A stretch of DNA of 64,000 bases from PoT sp049331405 (GTDB lineage: Bacteria; Planctomycetota; Planctomycetia; Isosphaerales; Isosphaeraceae), in assembly GCF_049331405.1 (NCBI RefSeq), contig NZ_CP186274.1, positions 7,316,001 through 7,380,000 on the forward strand, in the 5' to 3' direction. How positions within the stretch are numbered: position 1 is the first letter of the stretch; each line of letters starts with the position of its first letter. Both the position numbers and the translations under genes were made by a program. Under the pieces are notes generated by a model. It made no database searches. It was given only the letters and a program-made list of their open reading frames with translations, and was not told the origin of the DNA. This document shows, one piece after another, positions 1 through 9,200 of this stretch.

Positions 1-587
1 GCCTTTACCGGTTCTTCAGCAGGAGCCGGTTCGATGCCGGCGACCTGAGCGGGACTCGAGGATCCCCCGCTCGTCGGGGCAATGCCTCGCGCCGCGGCCA
101 GCTTTTCCTTCATGGTCAGCGGCCGCGACGGGGGCTTGGTCCCCTGCTCCGCTGTAGCAACCTCGGTCGGGTTCGCCGTATCTACCGCCGTCTCATTCGA
201 AGGCTTCGCCGGGGCGGCGCTTCGAGCCGCCGCCAGTTTCTCTTTCATGGTCAGGGGGCGATTCGATGGAGCAGGCACGGCCTCCTGCTCTGCGGCTGCC
301 GACTCGATCCCGCTCGTCCCTTCCGTCACCGGAGCCGAGACCTGAGGCTTCGTCGGGGCGGCGCTGCGGGCCTCGGCCAGCTTTTCCTTCAAAGTCAGAG
401 AACGACTCGTCGGCTCGACGTTCTGTTCCGCAGGGGCCGACTCGACACCGCTCGTTGCTTCTTCCGTCGAGTTAGGAGTGGAATCTTCAGGCGATGCCGA
501 TTCGCGGGACGTGGATGTGGCCTGCTTTTCTGAGTCAGCCTTTCGCGCGGCCTCCAGGATTTCCTTCACACTCAGGCGTTTCGCCAT
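1..587 (-). CDS. Repeat-containing hydrophilic protein, N-terminal part (C-terminus beyond window)
   Basis: The reading frame starts with ATG at 587 behind a good ribosome site (GGGGGAG, about 7 nt upstream) and runs open off the left edge, giving about 195 residues. The N-terminus reads MAKRLSVKEILEAARKA. A related block, RSLTLKEKLAEAR or RPLTMKEKLAAAR, then recurs three times, separated by 30-45 residue linkers rich in Ala, Pro, Ser, Thr and Glu. Each block would make a short amphipathic helix. No enzyme domain is visible in this part. Planctomycete membrane redox proteins sometimes carry similar long low-complexity N-terminal extensions, so a folded domain may follow outside the window; that is a guess. 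The coding call is firm because the repeats keep one frame throughout. Confidence 0.75.
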   Translation of the reverse strand, partial: MAKRLSVKEILEAARKADSEKQATSTSRESASPEDSTPNSTEEATSGVESAPAEQNVEPTSRSLTLKEKLAEARSAAPTKPQVSAPVTEGTSGIESAAAEQEAVPAPSNRPLTMKEKLAAARSAAPAKPSNETAVDTANPTEVATAEQGTKPPSRPLTMKEKLAAARGIAPTSGGSSSPAQVAGIEPAPAEEPVK

Positions 588-832
588 CAACCACTCCCCC
601 TCGAAGCCGAGGACCGCGCCGCCACCTTCGAGCTTATCGCAAAATGCTCGCTTCGGATCAAAACGTGCTCGAAGCGATATTTTTAGCTCGGTTGGTGGAC
701 CCTCCATCCGAGGCATGCTGCAATTTGCGGCCCGCACTCGATAAGGCTAACGGCAGCAAGGGCGCGAGACAACCCCGCCGTGCCAAAGGCCGGACGTTCA
801 CAGTCCCTGTCTCATGACCCTGAGCCAATGTT

Positions 833-2602
833 TCAGACCGAGTCGAAGACCTCGAGCATGCTCGAGACTTCATGGAGACGCGAGGTCAGGTACGCCTTGA
901 TCTCTTCGCTCGTCTTGAGTTGCAAGACCTGGTGGGCGAACCGCTCGGCCTGTGCGGTGGTGACCGAGGCGAGCAAGGCCTTGATCGTCGGGACGAAGGC
1001 CGGGCTCATGCTGAAGCGGCGGAGGCCCATACCGAACAGGGCGAGGACCGAACGCGGCTGGCCGGCCATCTCGCCGCAGAGCGTGACCGGCGTACCGGTG
1101 CGCTGGCAGGCGTCGAGAACCATCTGCAGGACACGGAAGATCGCCGGGCTCAGGGGCTCGCAGAGGTGGGCGACCTTCGGGTTATCCCGGTCGGCGGCGA
1201 CGAGGTACTGGATCAGGTCATTGGAGCCGATCGAGATGAAATCGGTCTCGCGCAGGATCGCGTCGATGCAGACGGCCGCGGCGGGGACCTCGACCATGAC
1301 GCCGGTCTTGACGTCCTCGCCGAAGGGGACGCCTTCCCGCCGGAGGTTCCGCTTCGTCTCCTCGACGAGCTTATTCACGTATCGGAGTTCTTCGAGGGTC
1401 GTGATCATCGGGAAAAGCATGTTCACTTTTCCATGCCGACCTGCGCGGAGGATCGCGCGAATCTGACGCTCGAAGAGACGAGGATGTTCGAAGGAGAGTC
1501 GGATCGACCGCCAGCCCATGAATGGGTTAGCCTCGCTGCGACGCCCGAGGTACGCGACGGTCTTATCGCCTCCGAGGTCCAGGGTCCGGATCGTCACCGT
1601 CCGGTTGGGCGAGTCCTCGATGATCTGGCGGTAGTATTCGTACTGTTCTTCCTCATCCGGCACGTCCTGGTGCGTGAGGAATAGGTATTCCGTCCGGAAA
1701 AGCCCGACGCCCGTCGCTCCCACCTTGGCCGCGGCCTGGGTGTCGGCCAGGTTGTTGATGTTGGCGAGGAGCTCGATCTGGGCTCCGTCGGAGCTCTTGG
1801 CGGGCTCGTCGCGGTTGAGGACGAGGCGATCCTTCAGGTTGAAGAACTCGCGTTGGAGCTTGCGATAGGCGGAGGTCGTCTCGCTGTCGGGGCGGACCAG
1901 CACTAGGCCATCGCGGCCGTCGACTATTATCACATCCCCCGAGCGGACGTCTCCGGTGATGCCGACGACGCCGGCCACCGCAGGGATGCCCCGGCTCCTC
2001 GACAGGATCGCCGCGTGGCTCGTCCCGCCGCCGGTCTCGGTCACGATGCCCGCGATCGGCAGGTTGCCGAGGCTCATCGCTTGACTCGGGAGGATCTCGT
2101 GCGCGACGAGGATGAGCGGATCCTCGCCGTGGCCGTTCGTCTGTGCGGCGTTGGGAGCGACGGGGGGATGCAACGTCAGGTGTGAGCCAATCCGGAGGAT
2201 CACGTCTCGGACGTCGGCCATCCTCTCGCGGAAGTAATCCTGCTCGACCCTGGCGAAGCTCGCCGCGTAACCCTGCAGGAAAATCTGTAGCGCCGAGAGC
2301 GCAGTCAGTTGTTGCGACTCGATCAGCGCGTGGACCTTGGTGACCAACGTTTGATCATTGACGATCTGGAGGTGGGTCCGAAAGATGTCGGCCTCGGCAC
2401 TGCCGAGCTGTTGCGCAACCTTGGTGATGATCCCCTCGAGTTCGGTGGCCGAAACGGAGACGGCGCGGTCGAAACGCGCGATCTCGTCGACCGTCTGCTC
2501 CGGATGGTCGAGCGTTTGCGGCTCGCTCGTCCCGAAGACCGAATCGACTCGGTAGGCGATCCCCACCACGACGCCAGGACTGACCGCGATTCCCTTATGC
2601 AT
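833..2602 (-). CDS. ptsI: Phosphoenolpyruvate-protein phosphotransferase (PTS enzyme I)
   Basis: Enzyme I takes phosphate from PEP and passes it to HPr, the first step of the phosphotransferase system, in the cytoplasm. The 589 residues match the family length (about 575). Visible are the N-terminal HPr-binding helical region, the phosphohistidine loop GGGTSHAAIL with the active His near residue 196, and the C-terminal PEP-binding barrel with RTEYLFL, GSNDLIQYLVAADRDN and the CGEMAG motif that carries the catalytic Cys. The ATG at 2602 gives the expected N-terminus (MHKGIAVSPGVVVG), although the ribosome site is weak. No HPr or EII gene lies next to it, so in this organism it may serve a regulatory PTS rather than sugar import; that is inference. 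Confidence 0.96.
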   Translation of the reverse strand: MHKGIAVSPGVVVGIAYRVDSVFGTSEPQTLDHPEQTVDEIARFDRAVSVSATELEGIITKVAQQLGSAEADIFRTHLQIVNDQTLVTKVHALIESQQLTALSALQIFLQGYAASFARVEQDYFRERMADVRDVILRIGSHLTLHPPVAPNAAQTNGHGEDPLILVAHEILPSQAMSLGNLPIAGIVTETGGGTSHAAILSRSRGIPAVAGVVGITGDVRSGDVIIVDGRDGLVLVRPDSETTSAYRKLQREFFNLKDRLVLNRDEPAKSSDGAQIELLANINNLADTQAAAKVGATGVGLFRTEYLFLTHQDVPDEEEQYEYYRQIIEDSPNRTVTIRTLDLGGDKTVAYLGRRSEANPFMGWRSIRLSFEHPRLFERQIRAILRAGRHGKVNMLFPMITTLEELRYVNKLVEETKRNLRREGVPFGEDVKTGVMVEVPAAAVCIDAILRETDFISIGSNDLIQYLVAADRDNPKVAHLCEPLSPAIFRVLQMVLDACQRTGTPVTLCGEMAGQPRSVLALFGMGLRRFSMSPAFVPTIKALLASVTTAQAERFAHQVLQLKTSEEIKAYLTSRLHEVSSMLEVFDSV

Positions 2603-3100
2603 GGCACGCTCAGTCTAGCAAACTCGGGACGTCGAGACCAATGAACTCACTCACGAATCGGCTGATGGCAACCTGGCAAGACTGCCGCGAATATCCCGCC
2701 TCCACGAAACTACTCAAAGTCTGGACTCGCAAATTGTGGATCATGACAATCCGGTGGCAAACCAAAACGTGGCGCAGCGAAACGGATCGAGATACGCCGT
2801 CCCTTTTCAGGACCTAGCACATGCAAACGAACAAGCTCATTTGCTGAAGAAAGGGGCAGAAAGCCTCGCGATCGAATCCTCCAAGAGTGGCCGCCTTGCT
2901 ACACGCCGGGACTAACCAGTCGGGCCTCATAGCCCTGTGGGGAGGATGGACCATTGTAACCACTGGACACTCGATGACCGGCGGGGCAACGTTCCGAAAA
3001 GCACAAGGCTATAAAAGCAAGTTTCGTACCCTACTACGAATCAAATCGCAAGATCGCACCATCCCACGCCAAAGCATGTGTGCCCATCCTGGGTTCGACT
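2603..3100. other. Intergenic region upstream of ptsI
   Basis: About 500 bases between the start of ptsI and the end of the permease gene. Base composition is less GC-rich than the flanking genes. I see no convincing gene, RNA gene or terminator. It should contain the ptsI promoter on the minus strand, but no clear -35/-10 pair stands out. Confidence 0.5.
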
Positions 3101-4795
3101 TCAGATACCCATAGATGCGACGTCGGATTCATGGGTGGTCTCATCCATTGATGTTTTGCCGAACGTTCCTATTAATAGGATGACGACCGCCATAGACGCG
3201 TAGGCGGCTGCCCAGTGATATGGAGTTTGGTGCTTGGTTGCGTGAAGCCGACCTTCGGCCTTGGCGCGGGCCAGGGCGTTTGACGGAGTGACAATCGGTC
3301 CCGACGGTACGGGCGAATGGATGATGCCGAACCAGGAAAAGACCGCGGCGCATACGAAGAGGCCCGCGGCTAGGCGAATCCGGCCGTCGATGAGGTGGGC
3401 CAGGCCAGCTCCCCAGATGAGGCTCGTGACGATGAATCCGCCCGATAGGATTGTGACAACCTGGACCCAGTGCTGGGCATTGGGGGCCAGGCTCTCGAAG
3501 GAGACCGAAGGCAAGACCTGATTGAGCGCGAGCAGGGCGAGGTACGCGAGCGCCGGGACGCACGCGAATGCCACGGCGGCGTAGTGACGCTTCGGCGTCG
3601 CCTGGAACGACTGTGCGGTCATCTCCAAGCCGACGAAGATCAGGATCGGGAAGACCGCGGCCTTGGGGATGAGATAGAAGATCCAATCGAAGAACCCGAG
3701 GATTCCCGCCGCCCCGACGAAGATTGCCGTCGCCAGCGTATAGCCCGAGCGAGCTCCCATCGCTTTGTATGCTGGATGGCCGATATAAGGAGTCGATTGA
3801 ATGACGCCGCCGAACAGCCCGCCCACGACCGTCGCGAAGCCTTCTGCCGCGATGATGGCTCCGGTATGGTAATCGTCGCCGGCCGCCGCGGCGCTCTCGG
3901 TGCAGTCGATGCCCCCGACGACCGTCGCCAGCGCGAGCGGGATCGCGACGGGGAGGTATCCCAGCGCCTCCTGCCAGAACTGCTGCACCCAGGCCGTCCA
4001 GGCGTGAACCGGCATGGGCAAGACGGCTCGCAACGAGGCGGAAGGCCTCGAGCCCTCGGATCCGAACGCGGGTCCGACCCCTAGGACTCCCATCAGATAG
4101 TAGACGGCGCAACCCGCGAGCACGGCCGCCAGTGCCCCCGGGAAGTTGCGAGGCAGCCGCCACTTGGCCGTGAGCGTGGCGAGCACCAAGGCGAGCGAGA
4201 TCATGCCGGCCACCGGCTGCGCGGCGATGTCGATGAGCGGCAGGAAGCTGATGATGACGAGCGCGATCGCGGTCAGGGACCCGAGCAGCCCTGCCCTGGG
4301 CAAGGCCCTGCGGATCATGCCGCTGAACGGGGCGCAGCCTAGCTTGAAGATGCCGGAGGCGAGGATCATCGCGATCCCGAGGAACCAGGCGTGCTGCGCC
4401 GCATCGACCGGCGTCAGTCCGCGGCCGAGGGCCGCCTTGTAGGCCGGTCCGATGATGAGGAAGACCGCGCCGAACGTGCTGGGGGTATCCAGCCCGAGGG
4501 GCATCGCCGTCACGTCCGACCGACGCGACTTCCGGGTGAGTTGGATCCCCATGAGCGTGAAGATGAGGTCGCCGACCAGCACACCGACCGCCGTGCCGGG
4601 GATCATCTTCAGCAGGACGAACTCGCTCGGCATGCCGAAGGCACCCACGAGCAACCCTGCCATGAGAATCATGTCGCCGACGTTGTCGAGCATCAGGCCG
4701 AAGAAGGCGTTGATGTCTCCGCGGCCGTACCAGGACGAAGGCTGAGGGGTGGGAGAGGCCGGAGTCGAGGCGGCGATACTGGGCGTGGCGGTCAA
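3101..4795 (-). CDS. NCS2-like (xanthine/uracil/AzgA-type) permease
   Basis: A polytopic inner-membrane protein of 564 residues with about 12-14 hydrophobic segments. The early part (NAFFGLMLDNVGDMILMAGLL), the short half-helix region around TAMPLGLDTPSTFG, and the later GGIDCTESAAAAGDDYHT segment resemble the paired re-entrant regions of nucleobase or sulfate-type elevator transporters, so an NCS2-like fold is likely. The substrate cannot be read from sequence. The start is TTG at 4795, overlapping the TGA of the upstream MFS gene as TTGA, with GGGAG about 10 nt upstream. That implies translational coupling and a two-gene transporter operon. Confidence 0.8.
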   Translation of the reverse strand: MTATPSIAASTPASPTPQPSSWYGRGDINAFFGLMLDNVGDMILMAGLLVGAFGMPSEFVLLKMIPGTAVGVLVGDLIFTLMGIQLTRKSRRSDVTAMPLGLDTPSTFGAVFLIIGPAYKAALGRGLTPVDAAQHAWFLGIAMILASGIFKLGCAPFSGMIRRALPRAGLLGSLTAIALVIISFLPLIDIAAQPVAGMISLALVLATLTAKWRLPRNFPGALAAVLAGCAVYYLMGVLGVGPAFGSEGSRPSASLRAVLPMPVHAWTAWVQQFWQEALGYLPVAIPLALATVVGGIDCTESAAAAGDDYHTGAIIAAEGFATVVGGLFGGVIQSTPYIGHPAYKAMGARSGYTLATAIFVGAAGILGFFDWIFYLIPKAAVFPILIFVGLEMTAQSFQATPKRHYAAVAFACVPALAYLALLALNQVLPSVSFESLAPNAQHWVQVVTILSGGFIVTSLIWGAGLAHLIDGRIRLAAGLFVCAAVFSWFGIIHSPVPSGPIVTPSNALARAKAEGRLHATKHQTPYHWAAAYASMAVVILLIGTFGKTSMDETTHESDVASMGI

Positions 4796-6066
4796 GGTGC
4801 GAGATCTCCCTGCACTGGAGGTTTACGGGCCGCAAGGACGCTCGCCACGATGGCAAGAACGCCCGCGAGTGCGTAGACCGCCGCGGTGGAAGCGATCATC
4901 GCACTCAGGCCGTAACGGTCGGCTCCGAAACCGAGCAACACCGGCGAGAGGCTTCCTCCCGCCCAGCCTATGGTGTTCATCAGGCCGGCGGCCGTCCCTC
5001 GGACGCGGGGAGAGACCACGTCGTAAATGGATGCAAAAATGTTCGCGTCATAGACCCCCTTGCACATCCCGACGATGACCAGGGAGATCACGAGCATGGG
5101 GAGGCTGCTCGCCATCCCGGTCGCGAAGAGGAAGGGAGCCCCGACGATGAGGCTGAATCCTTGCACGCGCATCCGGCCCCCCTTCCGGCGGGCGGCGCGG
5201 TCGGCGAGGACGCCGCCGATGAGAGCACCGACGAGGCTCGCCATCGGGAATACCATCGAGGTCAGCGAGGATGCGGACAATCCCAGCTTGAACTTCTCGA
5301 AGATGAACGACGTGAGCCAGGTCAGGAAGGACGTGGCCACGAAGTTGGCGCCCGAGAAGACGAGGAGCAGCATGACGGCCGCGGGGATCCGGAGGATCTC
5401 CTGGCAATCGGCCAGGAACGTCGTGGGCTGTTTCCCTTCGACCTCGACGGGTTCCTCCTCATTCAGGCTCCGCGGGGGTTCAATGATCCCCTTGATCAGC
5501 ACCGCGCCATAGAGGAAGCCGATGATCCCCAGTAACCAGAAGGGCGAACGCCAGCCCCAATTCGCGCCCATCACCCCGGCAAGGGCACCGCCGAAGGCCG
5601 TGCCGACGTAGACGCTGGTCTGATGCACGCTCATCGCGCGCGAGCGGGTCTTGGGGCCGTGGTAGTCGGCCAGGAGCGACATCGAGGCCGGAAAATAGAA
5701 GGACTCACCGAGCCCCTCGGCCGCGCGATAGAAGATGAGTTCGCGGAATGATCGTGCCAATCCCGTCGCTGCGCAGATGAGGCTCCAGAACGCGAGCCCG
5801 GAGATGACGAGGATACGCCTCGAGAATCGGTCGACCACGAATCCGGCGATCGGCCCCGTCAGGGCGTACACGAACATGAACGCCGAACCGAGCAGGCCCT
5901 GCTGTCCCTTCGAGATGTGGAACTCCTGCTCCAGCAGCGGGAAGACCGAGTTCACCGCCTGGCGGTCGGCGTAGTTGAAGAACCCGCAGAACCAGAGCAG
6001 ACCGACCACAGTCCAGGGCGAGGAAAATCGGGCTTTGGGCCGCGAATCGACCGAGGGATCGAGCAC
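4792..6066 (-). CDS. MFS transporter (ACS/hexuronate-like family)
   Basis: Major facilitator of about 424 residues with 12 predicted membrane helices. The first helix contains FFNYADRQAVN, and the helix 2-3 loop FVVDRFSRR matches the MFS signature, as does the later GGVLADRAARRKGGR loop between helices 8 and 9. The N-terminal pattern resembles anion:cation symporters for galactonate, hexuronate or tartrate. I place the start at the GTG at 6066, preceded by AAGGAA 8 nt away, because an upstream TTG at 6198 would add 44 residues with no family resemblance. Its stop overlaps the start of the next permease, so both are probably made from one message. Confidence 0.82.
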   Translation of the reverse strand: MLDPSVDSRPKARFSSPWTVVGLLWFCGFFNYADRQAVNSVFPLLEQEFHISKGQQGLLGSAFMFVYALTGPIAGFVVDRFSRRILVISGLAFWSLICAATGLARSFRELIFYRAAEGLGESFYFPASMSLLADYHGPKTRSRAMSVHQTSVYVGTAFGGALAGVMGANWGWRSPFWLLGIIGFLYGAVLIKGIIEPPRSLNEEEPVEVEGKQPTTFLADCQEILRIPAAVMLLLVFSGANFVATSFLTWLTSFIFEKFKLGLSASSLTSMVFPMASLVGALIGGVLADRAARRKGGRMRVQGFSLIVGAPFLFATGMASSLPMLVISLVIVGMCKGVYDANIFASIYDVVSPRVRGTAAGLMNTIGWAGGSLSPVLLGFGADRYGLSAMIASTAAVYALAGVLAIVASVLAARKPPVQGDLAP

Positions 6067-6247
6067 TCGAACGTTCCTTGAAACATTGGCGGCGGGCCTT
6101 GGCCCTTGACGACGGAGAGGACGACCGGACAAACGTATCACAGCGTTGTCCGGTCGGGCAATCGTCCAGGGCTTCGGTCGCGGTGCGCCGAGATCCAAAG
6201 CACGTTCGAGGTTGTGGCGATGCTATTGGCAAGGTCGCGGGCGTGCC

Positions 6248-8998
6248 TCAGGGCGTCGGAGGCGTCGCGGGCAGGATGATCGCCTTCTTGACGACCTTGC
6301 GGCCGTTCATCATCGCCGAGTCGACGCGCATGGCCTCAGTCGGGCGCGTCCCGGCGGGGGCCTGGAACTTATCCCCCTCGCCGATCAGTACCAGTTCGCC
6401 GGGGTCGAGCGAGAGGGTCGATCCGATGCGGATCCCGGGGGGAGGCGTCTTCTTCTCGGCCCGCAGATACTCTCGGAGGAAGCCGTCCGTCCATCGCACG
6501 GTGTTCCTGAGCGAGGCGACGGTCAAGTACGTCCTGCCCGCGTTGCTCTTGATCTGCTCGGCGTGCTGGACGTCGATCACGCCGCCGTTCGGCGAGTCCT
6601 CGACGACATTGTCTTCGAAGACCACGCTGAGGAATGGCGTGTGACTCCATCCCCAGGTCATTGGGCCTTCAGTCGGGCATGCTAACAGGCGGAAGGCCTC
6701 GCCGCCGACGAATCGATTGCCGCGCACGACCGAGCCGAAGTGATTCCCGGCCAGGACGAGGTTTGAGGCCCTCTTTCCATTCCGGGAGTCGACCGTGTTG
6801 CTTGAGAACTCAAAACCCTTGAACCCGTTCGCGATCGAGACGACCTCACTCCCCGTGGGCAGCGGCGAGTTCAGCAGGTAGGCCGTGGGGCTGAGGGTCT
6901 GTGCGATCCGCCTCCACTTCCCCGCGTTCGGGCCTTCCAGCACCGCGACGAAATCCCCCGCGCGAGGGGCCAGGCCCTGGGTCTTCGGGACCTGCACGAT
7001 CCTGCGGTCGTCGGAGGTCCCGGCGAGCTTGCCCTCGAAGTTGAGCCTGTACGACTCCGTCAGGACGATCTCGGGCGAGTTGGCCCAGGGGATCGTGTCG
7101 TCGTCTCTCGGTCCGACGTCGACGACCTGATTACCTTCGATTCTTACATTCTCGCCGGAACTCGTCAGGATCAGGAACCGCCAGACTTTCCCCGTGTACG
7201 GCGCCTGGCGGGCCCGGTTACCCTTGACGACGAGGTCGTGGACGAAGTGCCCGGCGATGAAGCCGGGGCTGAACGTGCCGGCGGCCGTGCCGACGAAATC
7301 ATTATCGACGCACTCGACCGGGCCGCCGAAGAATTCGATGACCCCGCCCAGCAGTCGATTCTTGACGATGCGGACGTCACTCGTGTTCATCAACCGCAGG
7401 AGTCGAGGGGACTCCTCCCAGCCTTGCGGATTCGCCACGGGCGGCGACTCGATATCGAGATTTGAAAATTCGAGTCGGATCCGATTTTGCCCATATCCAG
7501 GGTCGAAGTTGTCCGTCGTGCCGATGATCGCCGGTCCATAACTGATGTCGTTGCGCCAGCGGACCGCCTTGGCGAACCGGACCTGGAAGCCTCGCAGCGT
7601 CGTCCCCGAGCCGTGGATCTTGATGGCTGTGGACCAGGGCTCGCCGCCGTTGCTTTGGTCGAACAGCAGGACCGAGCCGGGTTCGCCGAGCAGTTGGATC
7701 GGATGCTCCAGGATCAGGGGCTTTGCGAGTCGATACGTCCCCGGCCCTAATGTGAGCGTTCCGGACGTTTTGACAAGCTCGTAGAGGTCATCCCCCGGCT
7801 TGGCCCGATTCGAGGTGCCGGAGGCCTGCGGCGCCCGCTTGGAGAGGTCGCAGGCTTTTCCCGGGATCAGGACCACCGTCATGGAACCATCGGCAAGCAC
7901 CAGGCGAAGCAAGAGCGTCGTATCCGCCTCGTCGCGATTGGGGCTGAAATAGAGGTCGGCCTCGGCGGGGCTTTTGCCTGATTTCCACGTGAGCGGGTTG
8001 TCGTAAGGATCGGCGTGAAGCGGGACCTTCTGGTCTCCTCGGTAGATCCAGTTCCCCTGGATCCCGTCGTTCAGGACGGCATGCGCGACCTTCGGCGAGG
8101 TCGGCAATCCGGAGAGGGCGATGTGGACGTCACCCGGGTTGGGCCCGCCGCTGTCGTCCTGTCCAAGCCAACGGGCCTCGATGGTGTTCGCGACCAGTGC
8201 CGGCATCGGCATCTTCTGCGTCGCGAGGCTCGGCTCGAATCGGCCCGACTCGAGGGTGGCGGAGTCGCCGCGATCGTTGGAGTAGGAAACGACGAGCCGG
8301 ATCGGTCCCATCCCCAGGCTCACTTCCGGCTGGAAGTACAGATCCCCCTTGGTCCGGTCCTTCGGGTCGCGGACGAACTCGGCCGAAGGTAGGCCTTTCA
8401 GGTTGGGACCGGCCTGCCAGCGTCGACGGTCGCGAGTCTCGATGTCGATCGACTTGACCTCGACCTCGGGATCGAGCTTGCTCAGGGTGAGGCGGATGTC
8501 CTGGAACCCGTCGGGCCCGACGCCGATGCCCGTCCCCACTTCATCGGAGCCGTCCTGTCCAAGCCATTTCGCGACCATCGCCGCGTCGGGCATGCGCAGA
8601 TTGGGGTCGGCCTTGCCCCCGCGGATCTGGATGTCAGATCTGCTGTTGTCATTATAATGGAGAGTGATGAAGAACTTGCGCCCTTGTTCGTAGCAGTAGG
8701 GCTCGACGTACAGGTCGGCCGTCCTCGAACGTGGGGCTCGCGCCAGGGCGATCGCCGCCGAGTTCGGGATATGAGGGAAGTTCCAGAGCCCTCCCCCGTC
8801 CCCCGTCATGACGATCTTGGTGATCTCGCGATCGGCGGGCAGGCCTGAGAGGAAGAACCTCATGTCCTGGTACCCGCTGGGCTGGACGCCCTTGGTCATG
8901 CTCGTGTAATCGTGGCCATCCTGCCCGACCCAGCGACCCGATGGGGCGACGGCCGAAACCAACGCAAATCCGAGCGTGACGATCCAACCTGGGGCCAT
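6248..8998 (-). CDS. Secreted right-handed beta-helix protein with three N-terminal WxGQD modules
   Basis: A 916-residue exported protein: a signal peptide at residues 1-18 (MAPGWIVTLGFALVSAVA) starting from ATG at 8998 with GGGAGG upstream. Residues about 23-126, 145-250 and 277-380 are three copies of one module, each opening with WVGQDG or WLGQD and continuing with GYQDMRFFLSGLP or a variant. From about residue 400 to 800 the sequence has parallel beta-helix character: TLRGFQVRF, IVKNRLLGG, VKGNRARQ, VRGNRFVGG and VFEDNVV recur as rungs. Such proteins usually bind or cleave polysaccharide, but I see no lyase active site, so the activity is unknown. It stands alone, with a gap to each neighbour. 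Confidence 0.8.
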   Translation of the reverse strand: MAPGWIVTLGFALVSAVAPSGRWVGQDGHDYTSMTKGVQPSGYQDMRFFLSGLPADREITKIVMTGDGGGLWNFPHIPNSAAIALARAPRSRTADLYVEPYCYEQGRKFFITLHYNDNSRSDIQIRGGKADPNLRMPDAAMVAKWLGQDGSDEVGTGIGVGPDGFQDIRLTLSKLDPEVEVKSIDIETRDRRRWQAGPNLKGLPSAEFVRDPKDRTKGDLYFQPEVSLGMGPIRLVVSYSNDRGDSATLESGRFEPSLATQKMPMPALVANTIEARWLGQDDSGGPNPGDVHIALSGLPTSPKVAHAVLNDGIQGNWIYRGDQKVPLHADPYDNPLTWKSGKSPAEADLYFSPNRDEADTTLLLRLVLADGSMTVVLIPGKACDLSKRAPQASGTSNRAKPGDDLYELVKTSGTLTLGPGTYRLAKPLILEHPIQLLGEPGSVLLFDQSNGGEPWSTAIKIHGSGTTLRGFQVRFAKAVRWRNDISYGPAIIGTTDNFDPGYGQNRIRLEFSNLDIESPPVANPQGWEESPRLLRLMNTSDVRIVKNRLLGGVIEFFGGPVECVDNDFVGTAAGTFSPGFIAGHFVHDLVVKGNRARQAPYTGKVWRFLILTSSGENVRIEGNQVVDVGPRDDDTIPWANSPEIVLTESYRLNFEGKLAGTSDDRRIVQVPKTQGLAPRAGDFVAVLEGPNAGKWRRIAQTLSPTAYLLNSPLPTGSEVVSIANGFKGFEFSSNTVDSRNGKRASNLVLAGNHFGSVVRGNRFVGGEAFRLLACPTEGPMTWGWSHTPFLSVVFEDNVVEDSPNGGVIDVQHAEQIKSNAGRTYLTVASLRNTVRWTDGFLREYLRAEKKTPPPGIRIGSTLSLDPGELVLIGEGDKFQAPAGTRPTEAMRVDSAMMNGRKVVKKAIILPATPPTP

Positions 8999-9200
8999 CG
9001 CAAGTCCTCCCTCGCGGCGCGTCGTGTGGCTCCGTCCCTTGGCCTGACGGCCAACTCGACGATTGGGATGATACCATAATGCCGAGGGAGAGTCTCAGAC
9101 CGATAGAGGTTGAGTGCTCGCGAATGGCCGAGAGCCAGGCCGTGAGTTTGGACTGGCTCTCGTTGATCTCCGCATTTCGCGCCGCTGGCCGGATTCTAAC

